A stretch of DNA of 8,444 nucleotides from positions 1 to 8,444 of the forward strand of contig CALGGR010000019.1 of assembly GCA_937915755.1 (NCBI GenBank), given 5' to 3'. The notes beneath the pieces are model-generated. The model was not told where the DNA came from. It made no database searches and was given only the letters and a program-made list of their open reading frames with translations. The stretch comes from an uncultured Fretibacterium sp. (GTDB lineage Bacteria > Synergistota > Synergistia > Synergistales > Aminobacteriaceae). A program made the position numbers and the translations under genes. Each line of letters starts with the position of its first letter. Position 1 is the stretch's first letter. Shown here in pieces: positions 1 through 6,475 of the stretch.

Positions 1-57
1 TCCGGCCAATTAAGACGGCTGGAAGCACTCGACTTTAGTCGTGTGAGGCTTCACAAA
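1..57. other. Short intergenic stretch with two small inverted repeats
   Basis: There is no reading frame of note before the tsf terminator. Two small hairpins can be drawn. One pairs CCGGCC (2-7) with GGCTGG (17-22) through one G-T wobble. The other pairs CAC-T-CGACT (26-34) with AGTCG-T-GTG (37-45) with one T-T mismatch and a TT loop. Their role is unknown. They could be the end of a neighbouring transcription unit or an intergenic repeat. The window edge cuts the context. Confidence 0.3.
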
Positions 58-99
58 AATATCCCCAGCGCAAAGTTCTTCACTCACGTCGGGGATATT
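58..99 (-). terminator. Probable intrinsic terminator of the rpsB-tsf operon
   Basis: A perfect 9-bp inverted repeat, AATATCCCC (58-66) and GGGGATATT (91-99), flanks a 24-nt loop. Read on the minus strand, the second arm runs into TTTTT (the A run at 55-59), as expected of a Rho-independent terminator. It starts 12 bp past the tsf stop codon. The loop is larger than usual, so efficiency is uncertain. Confidence 0.6.
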
Positions 100-110
100 C
101 ATTCGTTCAC

Positions 111-983
111 TTATTCGCCTATGGCAAAACGCTCAAACCGTCTGACAGAAATCTTTGTACCGAGCTTCTTCCCGGCCTCTGCGATTACGTCCTTGACCTT
201 CTTGTCGGTGTCGCGGATATATTCCTGCTCAAGAAGGCAAACCGTCTCATAATACTTCCTGAGTTTGCCCGGAATGATCTTCTCTACCTTGTCGGCAGGC
301 TTGCCCTCGTCGATGAGCTGCTGACGGTAAACTGCCTTTTCGCGGTCGATAACATCAGCGGGAATGTCATCAGAGACCAAATACTGCGGTGCTGCTGCGG
401 CAATCTGCATACAAATCTCGTGGCCAAGCTCCGCAAATTCGTCCTTGTTGAGCGCGCCTTTGTCCTCCGCGTCAAGCTCAAGGAGTGCGCCGACCTTGTA
501 ATTGCTGTGAATGTAGCAGAATGCCCTTCCGTTCGCGGCATCAAAACGTGCGAATCTCTTGAGGACAATATTCTCGCCTAACTTAGCTATAATTGCCGTT
601 ACTAGGTCGTTAATGCTGCTTCCAGACTCGTGGACGCTCGCAAGGAGTGAGGGTACATCATCGTATGACTTTGCGGCAAGGTGGGTTACTATCTTGTCGC
701 CGAGACCGTTGAACTCGTCTGTCTTTGCTACGAAATCCGTCTCACTGTTAAGCTCGATCATTACACCGAGTTTTCCGTCGTCGCTGAGAACGTGGAATAT
801 CCTTCCGTCTGATGCTGTGCGCTCTGCTTTCTTTGCGGCTTTCGCAAGTCCTTTCTCGCGGAGGTAGTCGATTGCCTTTTCCATGTCGCCGTCAGTCTCA
901 GCAAGTGCCTTCTTGCAGTCCATCATTCCTGAGCCTGTGCGTTCGCGTAATTCCTTTACCTTTGCGGCTGTAATTTCTGCCAT
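111..983 (-). CDS. tsf: Translation elongation factor Ts (EF-Ts)
   Basis: This 290-residue protein is the nucleotide-exchange factor that regenerates EF-Tu-GTP from EF-Tu-GDP in the cytoplasm. The N-terminal UBA-like domain (about residues 1-55) starts MAEITAAKVKELRERTGSGM and continues with MDCKKAL. The EF-Tu-contacting signature TDFVAKTDEF lies at 82-91. Two core subdomains follow, and the C-terminus shows the family pattern LLEQEYIRDTDKKV with a final FERFAIGE. Length is close to that of E. coli EF-Ts (283 aa), so it has the full two-subdomain form, not the short Thermus type. The ATG start gives the conserved N-terminus and has GAGAGGA upstream inside the end of rpsB. It lies 6 bp after rpsB, and a hairpin terminator follows. 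No pyrH or frr follows inside the operon, unlike in many bacteria. Confidence 0.98.
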   Translation of the reverse strand: MAEITAAKVKELRERTGSGMMDCKKALAETDGDMEKAIDYLREKGLAKAAKKAERTASDGRIFHVLSDDGKLGVMIELNSETDFVAKTDEFNGLGDKIVTHLAAKSYDDVPSLLASVHESGSSINDLVTAIIAKLGENIVLKRFARFDAANGRAFCYIHSNYKVGALLELDAEDKGALNKDEFAELGHEICMQIAAAAPQYLVSDDIPADVIDREKAVYRQQLIDEGKPADKVEKIIPGKLRKYYETVCLLEQEYIRDTDKKVKDVIAEAGKKLGTKISVRRFERFAIGE

Positions 984-989
984 TTTGTA

Positions 990-1805
990 TTAGTCCTCTC
1001 TGGTTTCGTCGTCGATGTTTCCTTCGTACTTCTCGTAGAGCCTCTCGCTTGCGGCGATGAGTTCCTCGTTGCTGATAGCTTCGGGTTCGCTGAGTTCCTG
1101 AACTGGGATGATCACAGCGTCCTCACCCTGCCTGCCCTCGATTACAGCGTTTGCCATTAAGCCGGTGATTAGCTTGATTGCGCGGATTGCGTCATCGTTT
1201 CCGGGAATGGGGTAATCAATCATTTCGGGGTCGCAGTTTGTGTCAACGATTGAGACGACAGGAATGTGTAACTTTCTTGCCTCAGCGATCGCGTTCTCCT
1301 CACGGCGCGGGTCAATAAGGAATATTGCGTCGGGTGTCGAAGCCATGTTAGCGATACCGCCGAGATACTTTTCGAGTTTCAGCTGCTCCTTCTTGAGGGC
1401 TGCGACTTCTTTCTTCGTGAACTCCTCCCAAGTTCCTTCCTCGTCATAGTTTCTGAGTTCAAGCATACGTGAGATTCTTCGTCTGATTGTGGGGAAGTTC
1501 GTCATGAGTCCGCCGAGCCATCTCTGATTGATGTAATACTGCCCGCACCTTGTTGCCTCGTCGCGGATTGTGTCCTGTGCCTGACGCTTTGTGCCTACGA
1601 AAAGGACATGGCCGCCTGCCGCTGCTGTCTCACGAATGAAATCATAAGCGCGGTCGAGACCTTTGACGGTCTTCTGGAGGTCGATGATGTAGACTCCATT
1701 GCGTTCGGTGAAGATGTAGGGTTTCATTTTGGGGTTCCAGCGGCGTGTCTGATGTCCGAAGTGGACTCCGCATTCGAGCAACTGCTTCATACTTGCTACT
1801 GCCAT
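990..1805 (-). CDS. rpsB: 30S ribosomal protein S2
   Basis: This 271-residue protein belongs to the small ribosomal subunit and is needed for S1 docking and translation initiation in bacteria that have S1. The N-terminus MAVASMKQLLECGVHFGHQT is typical of S2. Other hallmarks are RRWNPKMKPYIF (21-32), NQRWLGGLMTNF (93-104), a charged helical hairpin insertion at about 105-147, PDAIFLIDPRREENAIAEA (158-176), IPVVSIVDTNCDP (181-193) and PGNDDAIRAI (201-210). The acidic C-terminal tail is common in the family. The ATG is preceded by a strong AGGAGG on the minus strand (about 1817-1822), 11 nt away. It is first in a two-gene operon with tsf, as in most bacteria, and has its own leader and promoter region downstream of the clp operon terminator. 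Confidence 0.98.
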   Translation of the reverse strand: MAVASMKQLLECGVHFGHQTRRWNPKMKPYIFTERNGVYIIDLQKTVKGLDRAYDFIRETAAAGGHVLFVGTKRQAQDTIRDEATRCGQYYINQRWLGGLMTNFPTIRRRISRMLELRNYDEEGTWEEFTKKEVAALKKEQLKLEKYLGGIANMASTPDAIFLIDPRREENAIAEARKLHIPVVSIVDTNCDPEMIDYPIPGNDDAIRAIKLITGLMANAVIEGRQGEDAVIIPVQELSEPEAISNEELIAASERLYEKYEGNIDDETRED

Positions 1806-1837
1806 AAAAATACTTTCCTCCTAAGGTTAAAATCTTC

Positions 1838-1893
1838 CGCTCACTATAAATCATGTGAACAACCGCATGACACCTCTAATATAAACGTGAGCG
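1838..1893 (-). promoter_or_regulatory. Structured 5' leader of rpsB (candidate S2 autoregulatory element)
   Basis: In the rpsB leader, a perfect 7-bp outer stem pairs CGCTCAC (1838-1844) with GTGAGCG (1887-1893). It encloses an inner 5-bp stem of TCATG (1851-1855) and CATGA (1866-1870) with a 10-nt loop. The structure ends about 15 nt before the Shine-Dalgarno on the minus strand. S2 represses its own rpsB-tsf mRNA through a leader structure in gammaproteobacteria. Whether this structure does the same here is inference. Confidence 0.4.
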
Positions 1894-1915
1894 TGCAAAA
1901 TCTAAAGCGTACTTA

Positions 1916-1938
1916 AGTATACCACATAGGCTTGACAA
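1916..1938 (-). promoter_or_regulatory. Candidate rpsB-tsf promoter (extended -10)
   Basis: On the minus strand, TATACT (1916-1921) is preceded by TGG, giving an extended -10 of the form TGnTATACT. A TTGTCA at 1933-1938 resembles a -35 box, but its 11-bp spacing is too short for normal use. The predicted start near 1909 would give a leader of about 100 nt containing the stem structure. It overlaps the tail of the upstream operon's terminator. Confidence 0.4.
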
Positions 1939-1972
1939 AAAAGTCAGCCCTCTTGAGTTTTGAAGGCTGACT
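1937..1972 (-). terminator. Intrinsic terminator of the tig-clpP-clpX-engB-lprI-like operon
   Basis: A perfect 8-bp inverted repeat, AGTCAGCC (1942-1949) and GGCTGACT (1965-1972), has a 15-nt loop. On the minus strand it runs straight into TTTTTT (plus-strand A run 1937-1942). It starts 26 bp after the last gene of the operon and separates it from rpsB-tsf. Confidence 0.85.
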
Positions 1973-1998
1973 CCGAAAATTCATGGCAGGAATTGCTC

Positions 1999-2343
1999 TC
2001 AGTCCGAAAGCATTTGCATCTTTAACTGTCTGTCAAGTTCTTCAGCGCGGTCTTCGGTAGCCTGAGTGTAAGCCTCAATCCTTGACAGCCCCTCCTCAAT
2101 GTAAGTTTCCGCAGCTTCATCACGCCCGGAATTTATCCATTCGTGCTGCTGCTCCTGCACTCCTTTGAACTCAGAGCGAGGCATTGTTTCCTTCAACGCG
2201 TTATAAGCCTCAGTCAGAAAATTATCTGCTTCCCTGAATGCCCTGCTGTTATTCCTCATTTTACGGTATTCAGAATCACTAAGGCCAAATGCTGAACCTG
2301 CAAGAACGAACATCAACATCACTGCTGAAAGTATACGTTTCAT
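1999..2343 (-). CDS. Small exported LprI-like (DUF1311-type) protein
   Basis: This 114-residue protein has a clear signal peptide: MKR, then a hydrophobic core (about 4-16) and a likely cleavage site after AGSAFG (residue 20). There is no lipobox cysteine, so it is probably released to the periplasm or outside the cell. The mature part is a charged helical domain with ADNFLTEAYNAL (39-50), EQQHEWINSGRDEA (64-77) and a late TEDRAEELDRQL (96-107). This matches the pattern of the LprI N-terminal/DUF1311 family (aD..Ln..Y, Q..Wi..RD.., Ra..L). Some members are reported lysozyme inhibitors, but most are uncharacterised. The protein contains no cysteine. Its ATG overlaps the engB stop by 4 nt (ATGA), so translation is probably coupled. 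It is the last gene before the terminator. Its presence in a cytoplasmic proteostasis operon is unexpected, and its function here is not known. Confidence 0.78.
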   Translation of the reverse strand: MKRILSAVMLMFVLAGSAFGLSDSEYRKMRNNSRAFREADNFLTEAYNALKETMPRSEFKGVQEQQHEWINSGRDEAAETYIEEGLSRIEAYTQATEDRAEELDRQLKMQMLSD

Positions 2344-2963
2344 TGACTCTCACCTCTTATGTTATTCAGAAATTTCACAAGTAACTCCCCAAGCTCTTTA
2401 ACCCCTTCCCGCTTCTCTGATGACGTTATAACAGGTACATCGTAAGAGTAAAGCCCGTCCCTTATGTAGCTGTCTCTTGTTGACCGCCATTTTCCGCGAG
2501 CGATCTTGTCGGCTTTCGTGAAGATGACGAAGATACTTTTCCCGTTAGCTCGTATCCATTCCTGAAGCTCCCTGTCATTCTTGAGGAGGCCATGACGGAA
2601 ATCCACGAGATGACACACGAGCCTGAGACTCTCACGTCCCTTCATGTACGCGGCAATGAGTCTTTGCCAATCGTTTCGCTCGTCCTTGCTTCGTTTCGCG
2701 TAACCATAGCCCGGCAAGTCAGAAAGCCTGAAAGTCCCGGCGGGGGTCTCTGCACGGTAAAAGTTAATGCTCCGAGTTTTGCCCGGTGTCTGACCTGTCT
2801 TTGCGAGTTTTGCGCCGAGTAACGCGTTGATCAGCGACGACTTTCCGACGTTTGAGCGTCCAGCAACCGCGATTTCGGGAATGTCTTTGTCCTCTGGAAT
2901 AAGCTGGCCCGGATTAAAGCATGTCGCCTCAAGCCGGGCATTAGTGATGAGTCTGTCAGTCAT
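2340..2963 (-). CDS. engB: Ribosome-biogenesis GTPase EngB/YsxC (YihA)
   Basis: This 207-residue TRAFAC-class GTPase is required for late assembly of the 50S subunit in many bacteria. All G motifs are visible: G1 P-loop GRSNVGKS (35-42), G2 region TPGKTR (59-64), G3 DLPGYGYA (82-89), G4 TKAD (149-152) and G5 around TSSE (180-183). Length is typical for EngB. The ATG start overlaps the end of clpX by 8 nt, and the stop overlaps the next gene by 4 nt, so it sits inside one polycistronic unit. In many Firmicutes the same gene follows clpX with lon genes in between. Here no lon gene separates them. Confidence 0.96.
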   Translation of the reverse strand: MTDRLITNARLEATCFNPGQLIPEDKDIPEIAVAGRSNVGKSSLINALLGAKLAKTGQTPGKTRSINFYRAETPAGTFRLSDLPGYGYAKRSKDERNDWQRLIAAYMKGRESLRLVCHLVDFRHGLLKNDRELQEWIRANGKSIFVIFTKADKIARGKWRSTRDSYIRDGLYSYDVPVITSSEKREGVKELGELLVKFLNNIRGESQ

Positions 2964-4338
2964 GCAGCAATTCTTTCAGCGGAGTGTCGGGGCTGTTGAC
3001 GTATTCGGGGGTAATGATGAGCTTCTTGCCGGATTTCTCCTCGTCCGTCAAAGATGGAAGCTCGTACTCTATATCGAGCATCAAGTTCTCCATTATTGAG
3101 CGCAGACCCCTCGCGCCCGTCTTGCGTTTAACGGCCAATTCCGCAACTCTGTCCAATGCTTCGGGCGTGAAGCTGAGGCTCACTCCGTCCATCTCGAACA
3201 TCTTTGCGTACTGCTTGACGATAGCGTTCTTAGGCTCCTGAAGTATCCTGATGAAAGCGTCCTTGTCGAGTTCCTCAAGGTTCACGATGACGGGGATACG
3301 TCCAACAAGCTCAGGGATAAATCCATAGGTTACGAGGTCCTCCGGCTCTGTCTGGCTGAGAATCTCATAGCCTCCTGACTTCTTGGCAAGTTCCCCGCCG
3401 AACCCCATCGACTTCTGCAACGCTCTCCTCGCTACGATCGGTTCGAGTCCGTCAAACGCTCCTCCGCAGATAAAGAGTATATTCTCCGTGTTAATCTGAA
3501 TGAAATCCTGATGAGGGTGCTTTCGTCCGCCTTTCGGTGGAATGTTCGAGATCGTTCCCTCAAGAATCTTCAAGAGTGCCTGCTGTACTCCTTCGCCTGA
3601 AACATCGCGCGTTATTGAGGTTGACTCTGACTTCCTCGAAATTTTGTCGATCTCGTCAAGGTAGATTATTCCGCGTTCAGCAGCCTTGAGGTCATAATCC
3701 GCAGCCTGCAAAAGTCTCACGAGAATGTTCTCCACGTCCTCGCCGACGTATCCAGCCTCTGTCAGCGTCGTAGCGTCAGCAATCGCAAAAGGAACATTAA
3801 GCTTCCTCGCCAACGTCTGAGCAATGAGAGTCTTCCCCGAACCCGTAGGCCCGAGAAGAAGAACGTTGCTCTTTTGGAGTTCGACATCTGCATTCTTCTG
3901 GTCGAGGTTGTTCCTCACGCGCTGATAGTGATTGTAGACAGCGACAGAGACGACCTTCTTTGCCCTCGACTGCCCTATGACGTACTGGTCAAGATACTCG
4001 CTGAGTTCACGGGGCTTTATGACGGTATTCGAGAATTTCGGGGACTGAGATTTCTTTGCTGACGTAGTTCTCGTCTCCTCACTTGGGCTTTCCATTAACA
4101 GGTTGTTGAGGTCGACGAAATCGTCAGGGCTGAAGTAGCTCGGAGGCACAGGCGGAGTGTTACGCTCGGGCTTGCTGGCCATCATAATGTTGCATACGCC
4201 GATACACTGGTCGCAGATTCTAACGTTACCGCCCGGACCTTCAAAGAGTTCACCAACCATTGAGCTTGGCTTCCCGCAAAATGAGCAGCGTTCTTCTTCG
4301 GGAGGATTCTTTTGCTTCTTGTTCTTGTCTGAGGGCAT
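2956..4338 (-). CDS. clpX: ATP-dependent Clp protease ATP-binding subunit ClpX
   Basis: This 460-residue AAA+ unfoldase feeds substrates into ClpP. The N-terminal zinc-binding domain has C18/C21 (CSFC) and C42/C45 (CDQC). A long polar linker rich in Pro, Ser and Thr spans about 54-105. The AAA+ core has Walker A GPTGSGKT (163-170), pore-1 loop GYVG (196-199), Walker B IIYLDEID (224-231), an RKH pore motif (272-274), a ClpP-docking loop with MGF (311-313) in place of the usual IGF, a candidate arginine finger in ELVGRIP (R347), and sensor 2 GARGLR (408-413). E. coli ClpX has 424 residues with Walker A near 120. The extra length here is almost all in the linker after the zinc domain. The gene lies 2 bp after clpP and overlaps engB by 8 nt. 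Confidence 0.98.
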   Translation of the reverse strand: MPSDKNKKQKNPPEEERCSFCGKPSSMVGELFEGPGGNVRICDQCIGVCNIMMASKPERNTPPVPPSYFSPDDFVDLNNLLMESPSEETRTTSAKKSQSPKFSNTVIKPRELSEYLDQYVIGQSRAKKVVSVAVYNHYQRVRNNLDQKNADVELQKSNVLLLGPTGSGKTLIAQTLARKLNVPFAIADATTLTEAGYVGEDVENILVRLLQAADYDLKAAERGIIYLDEIDKISRKSESTSITRDVSGEGVQQALLKILEGTISNIPPKGGRKHPHQDFIQINTENILFICGGAFDGLEPIVARRALQKSMGFGGELAKKSGGYEILSQTEPEDLVTYGFIPELVGRIPVIVNLEELDKDAFIRILQEPKNAIVKQYAKMFEMDGVSLSFTPEALDRVAELAVKRKTGARGLRSIMENLMLDIEYELPSLTDEEKSGKKLIITPEYVNSPDTPLKELLHD

Positions 4339-4340
4339 AG

Positions 4341-4925
4341 TTATCTTGCCTCGATTATCTTGTCGATCAGGCCGTACTTCAGAGCCTCATCAGCATTCAT
4401 ATAGTTGTCGCGGTCAGTGTCTCTTGCGACTGTCTCATAATCCTGCCCTGTGTGTGAGGCTAATATACGGTTCATCCGCTCTTTGGTTTTGATGATGTTT
4501 TTGGCCTGAATCTCTATGTCGCTTGCCTGACCCCTTGCGCCCCCAAGAGGCTGGTGGATCATTACCTCAGCGTTAGGGAGAGCGAGGCGTTTCCCCTTTG
4601 CACCGCCAGCAAGAAGTATCGCAGCCATACTTGCGGCAAGCCCGACGCAGATTGTCGAGACCTGCGGCTTTATGTACTGCATCGTGTCATATATCGCAAG
4701 TCCTGCCGTAACGCTTCCGCCGGGGCTGTTGATGTAAATGTTGATGTCCTTGTCGGGGTCTTCGCTCTCAAGGAAAAGCATTTGCGCAACAATTGAGTTT
4801 GCTACGTCGTCAACGATCTCCGAACCCAAGAATATTATCCTGTCCTTCAGGAGGCGGCTGTAGATGTCGTAACTTCTTTCGCCGCGTCCTGTCTGTTCGA
4901 TTACATACGGAATGTAGTAGGGCAT
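4341..4925 (-). CDS. clpP: ATP-dependent Clp protease proteolytic subunit ClpP
   Basis: This 194-residue serine peptidase (family S14) forms the tetradecameric chamber used with ClpX. The catalytic triad is visible: S99 in GLAASMAA (95-102), H124 in VMIHQPLGG (121-129) and D173 in RDTDRDNYM. Other conserved parts are IYINSPGGSVTAGLAIYDTM (63-82) and the handle-region HTGQDYETVARDT (158-170). The short leader MPYYIPYVIEQTGRGERSYD is the usual ClpP N-terminus. The ATG lies 3 bp after the tig stop, with GGGAG upstream at 9-nt spacing, and clpX follows after 2 bp. Length and motifs are those of an active enzyme, with no sign of a catalytically dead ClpP-like paralogue. Confidence 0.98.
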   Translation of the reverse strand: MPYYIPYVIEQTGRGERSYDIYSRLLKDRIIFLGSEIVDDVANSIVAQMLFLESEDPDKDINIYINSPGGSVTAGLAIYDTMQYIKPQVSTICVGLAASMAAILLAGGAKGKRLALPNAEVMIHQPLGGARGQASDIEIQAKNIIKTKERMNRILASHTGQDYETVARDTDRDNYMNADEALKYGLIDKIIEAR

Positions 4926-4928
4926 TCG

Positions 4929-6299
4929 TTATTCTCCCTGCTTCTCCTGCTCAGGCTTTGAGAGTTCTTTGACTTCTTTGACGGCCATGTGAGAGACGAG
5001 AGCCTCAGCGGTCTTGTCCCATCTAAGCTGGTCAGTGAGGCGGTCAAGCTGATTCTTGTTCTCGTAGAAGTATTTTGCGACAAAGCCCTTCGACACATGA
5101 AGCTGCTCTGCTCTGCGGTCAAATTCAGCCTCAAGGTCAGCCTGCTCAATGTGAATGTCAAACTTCTTGGCGAGTTCGTCCATTACGAGGACATTCCTTA
5201 CGGCAGTTTCCGCGCGTGTCTTGAGGAGTACCTCGTAACCCTTGCGTCCTTCCTCAGTGCCAATTCCGAAAGCAGTATTAAGGTCAATTCCGTTTGACTT
5301 TGCCCAATTCTCATCTTCGTTACGCATTGAGACAATCTGACGCTCGATGAACTTGTCGGGAATCTCTACGGTTGATTTTGACGCAACGAGGTCAACTGCG
5401 CGCGTGAGGAAGTCTGATTTGTTCTCCTGCGCAACCTCGCCCGTGATGTCCTGCCTTAGACGTTCGCGGTAGGTTGCATCGTCCTTTACGTCAGAATCCT
5501 GGCCGAATACGTTTTTGTAGAACTCCTCGTTGATTTCGGGGAGAACGTACTCCGAGACTGTCTCAATCTTCATGTTGTAGCTGACATGTTTACCTGCGAG
5601 TGCCCTGTCTGCGTGTCCTTCCTCAACGTCAAACACTGACGAGACCTCATCACCCTTCGACTTTCCGATTAGTGCCTCACGAACCTGTACCCTCACTGTC
5701 TCATCAGCAAGGTTGATTTTCTCGTGTGTGGTGTCGGGCTTGGGCTGCTCTTCTGCTTCTGAACCGTCAGGATTGAGGACGCGGATTGTAAGCTCAAGGT
5801 CAACCAAATCGCCGTCCTGAATGGGTCTGTCAGTCTCTTTGATGTCAGCAAGCTGTACCTGTATTCTCTTCGACAGCCTCTCGACATCAGCGTCAGTAAC
5901 CTCAGTAACGACCTTCTCAATCTCCATGCCTTCAAACTCGGGGAGAGTAACTTCGGGCTTAACCTCGAAAGTAAGCTCACACATTACGGGTTTGCCTTCC
6001 TCAATTTTCTCTGTAACGTTGAGCGAAGGTGTGTCGATCAGATCAAGCTCGTAATCCTCAACTACCTGCTGAAGCTCACCGCTCATTAGCTTTTCGATTG
6101 CCTCATTGTAGATTGCATCACGACCGAAACGCATCTCGATGATTCTTCGAGGAGCATGGCCTTTTCGGAAGCCGGGATAATTTCCCTGCTGTGAAAGTTC
6201 TGTGATTGTCTTGTTGAGTGCTTTGGTGAACTCGCTGGCTTCGATTTCGAGCTTTATGCGGACGATGTTTTTCTCCTGCCCCAGCAATTCTGTTCTCAT
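4929..6299 (-). CDS. tig: Trigger factor, ribosome-associated chaperone
   Basis: This 456-residue chaperone binds at the ribosomal exit tunnel. The N-terminal ribosome-binding domain carries the signature GFRKGHAP (43-50). A FKBP-type domain lies at about 160-248 and starts DGDLVDLELTIRV. The C-terminal helical arm domain follows from about 250 and ends in a charged tail. The start is taken as ATG at 6299, giving MRTELLGQEKNIVRIKLEIE, which matches the family N-terminus. A longer frame from a TTG at 6350 is unlikely because it would start in the promoter-proximal palindrome. GAAGGAG lies upstream of the ATG at rather long spacing (about 14 nt). The FKBP segment keeps IGKSKGDE but lacks a recognisable IPGFE-type active-site stretch, so isomerase activity may be weak or absent. 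It is the first gene of the operon with clpP and clpX. Confidence 0.96.
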   Translation of the reverse strand: MRTELLGQEKNIVRIKLEIEASEFTKALNKTITELSQQGNYPGFRKGHAPRRIIEMRFGRDAIYNEAIEKLMSGELQQVVEDYELDLIDTPSLNVTEKIEEGKPVMCELTFEVKPEVTLPEFEGMEIEKVVTEVTDADVERLSKRIQVQLADIKETDRPIQDGDLVDLELTIRVLNPDGSEAEEQPKPDTTHEKINLADETVRVQVREALIGKSKGDEVSSVFDVEEGHADRALAGKHVSYNMKIETVSEYVLPEINEEFYKNVFGQDSDVKDDATYRERLRQDITGEVAQENKSDFLTRAVDLVASKSTVEIPDKFIERQIVSMRNEDENWAKSNGIDLNTAFGIGTEEGRKGYEVLLKTRAETAVRNVLVMDELAKKFDIHIEQADLEAEFDRRAEQLHVSKGFVAKYFYENKNQLDRLTDQLRWDKTAEALVSHMAVKEVKELSKPEQEKQGE

Positions 6300-6335
6300 T
6301 GTGAAAATCAGGACTCCTTCTGTGAATGTGAAATT

Positions 6336-6356
6336 GCCCTGACAACTCAACAGGGC
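6336..6356. promoter_or_regulatory. Palindrome in the initial transcribed region of tig (candidate operator)
   Basis: GCCCTG (6336-6341) and CAGGGC (6351-6356) form a perfect 6-bp inverted repeat with a 9-nt spacer. On the minus strand it starts about 7 nt after the predicted tig transcription start. The arm-N9-arm geometry and position resemble heat-shock operators such as CIRCE, but the arm sequence is different. It could also act as a 5' stabilising stem-loop in the mRNA. Confidence 0.4.
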
Positions 6357-6369
6357 TTAATCAGCGGAA

Positions 6370-6398
6370 ATTCTATCACAAATCGCGGGGGCTGTAAA
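6370..6398 (-). promoter_or_regulatory. Sigma70-type promoter of the tig-clpPX operon
   Basis: On the minus strand, TTTACA (6393-6398) and TAGAAT (6370-6375) are separated by exactly 17 bp. Each hexamer is one base from consensus. The predicted start is near 6363, giving a leader of about 64 nt before the tig ATG at 6299. The -35 box is about 22 bp from the -35 box of the divergent yibE/F promoter. Confidence 0.75.
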
Positions 6399-6420
6399 AA
6401 TCACGGCGGTACTATGTGGC

Positions 6421-6449
6421 TTGCTAGGTTTGGGCTTTGCCGATAAAAT
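6421..6449 (+). promoter_or_regulatory. Candidate promoter of the yibE/F gene
   Basis: TTGCTA (6421-6426) and TAAAAT (6444-6449) are spaced 17 bp apart. The -10 is one base from consensus and the -35 two bases from it. The predicted start near 6456 gives a 20-nt leader containing the AGGGGG ribosome site of the downstream ATG. Confidence 0.6.
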
Positions 6450-6475
6450 ATTTTACATCAAGGGGGCTGAAACTT

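Noticed and set aside
6300..6350. N-terminal extension of trigger factor from a TTG start
   Set aside because: The added 17 residues do not look like trigger factor, the TTG lies in the promoter-proximal palindrome, and the ATG at 6299 gives the normal N-terminus.
6336..6356. True CIRCE element upstream of tig
   Set aside because: The spacing is right, but the arms are GCCCTG/CAGGGC and not TTAGCACTC/GAGTGCTAA.
6437..6475. N-terminal extension of the YibE/F protein from a TTG start
   Set aside because: It overlaps the -10 box and lies before the predicted transcript start. The ATG at 6476 has a good ribosome site.
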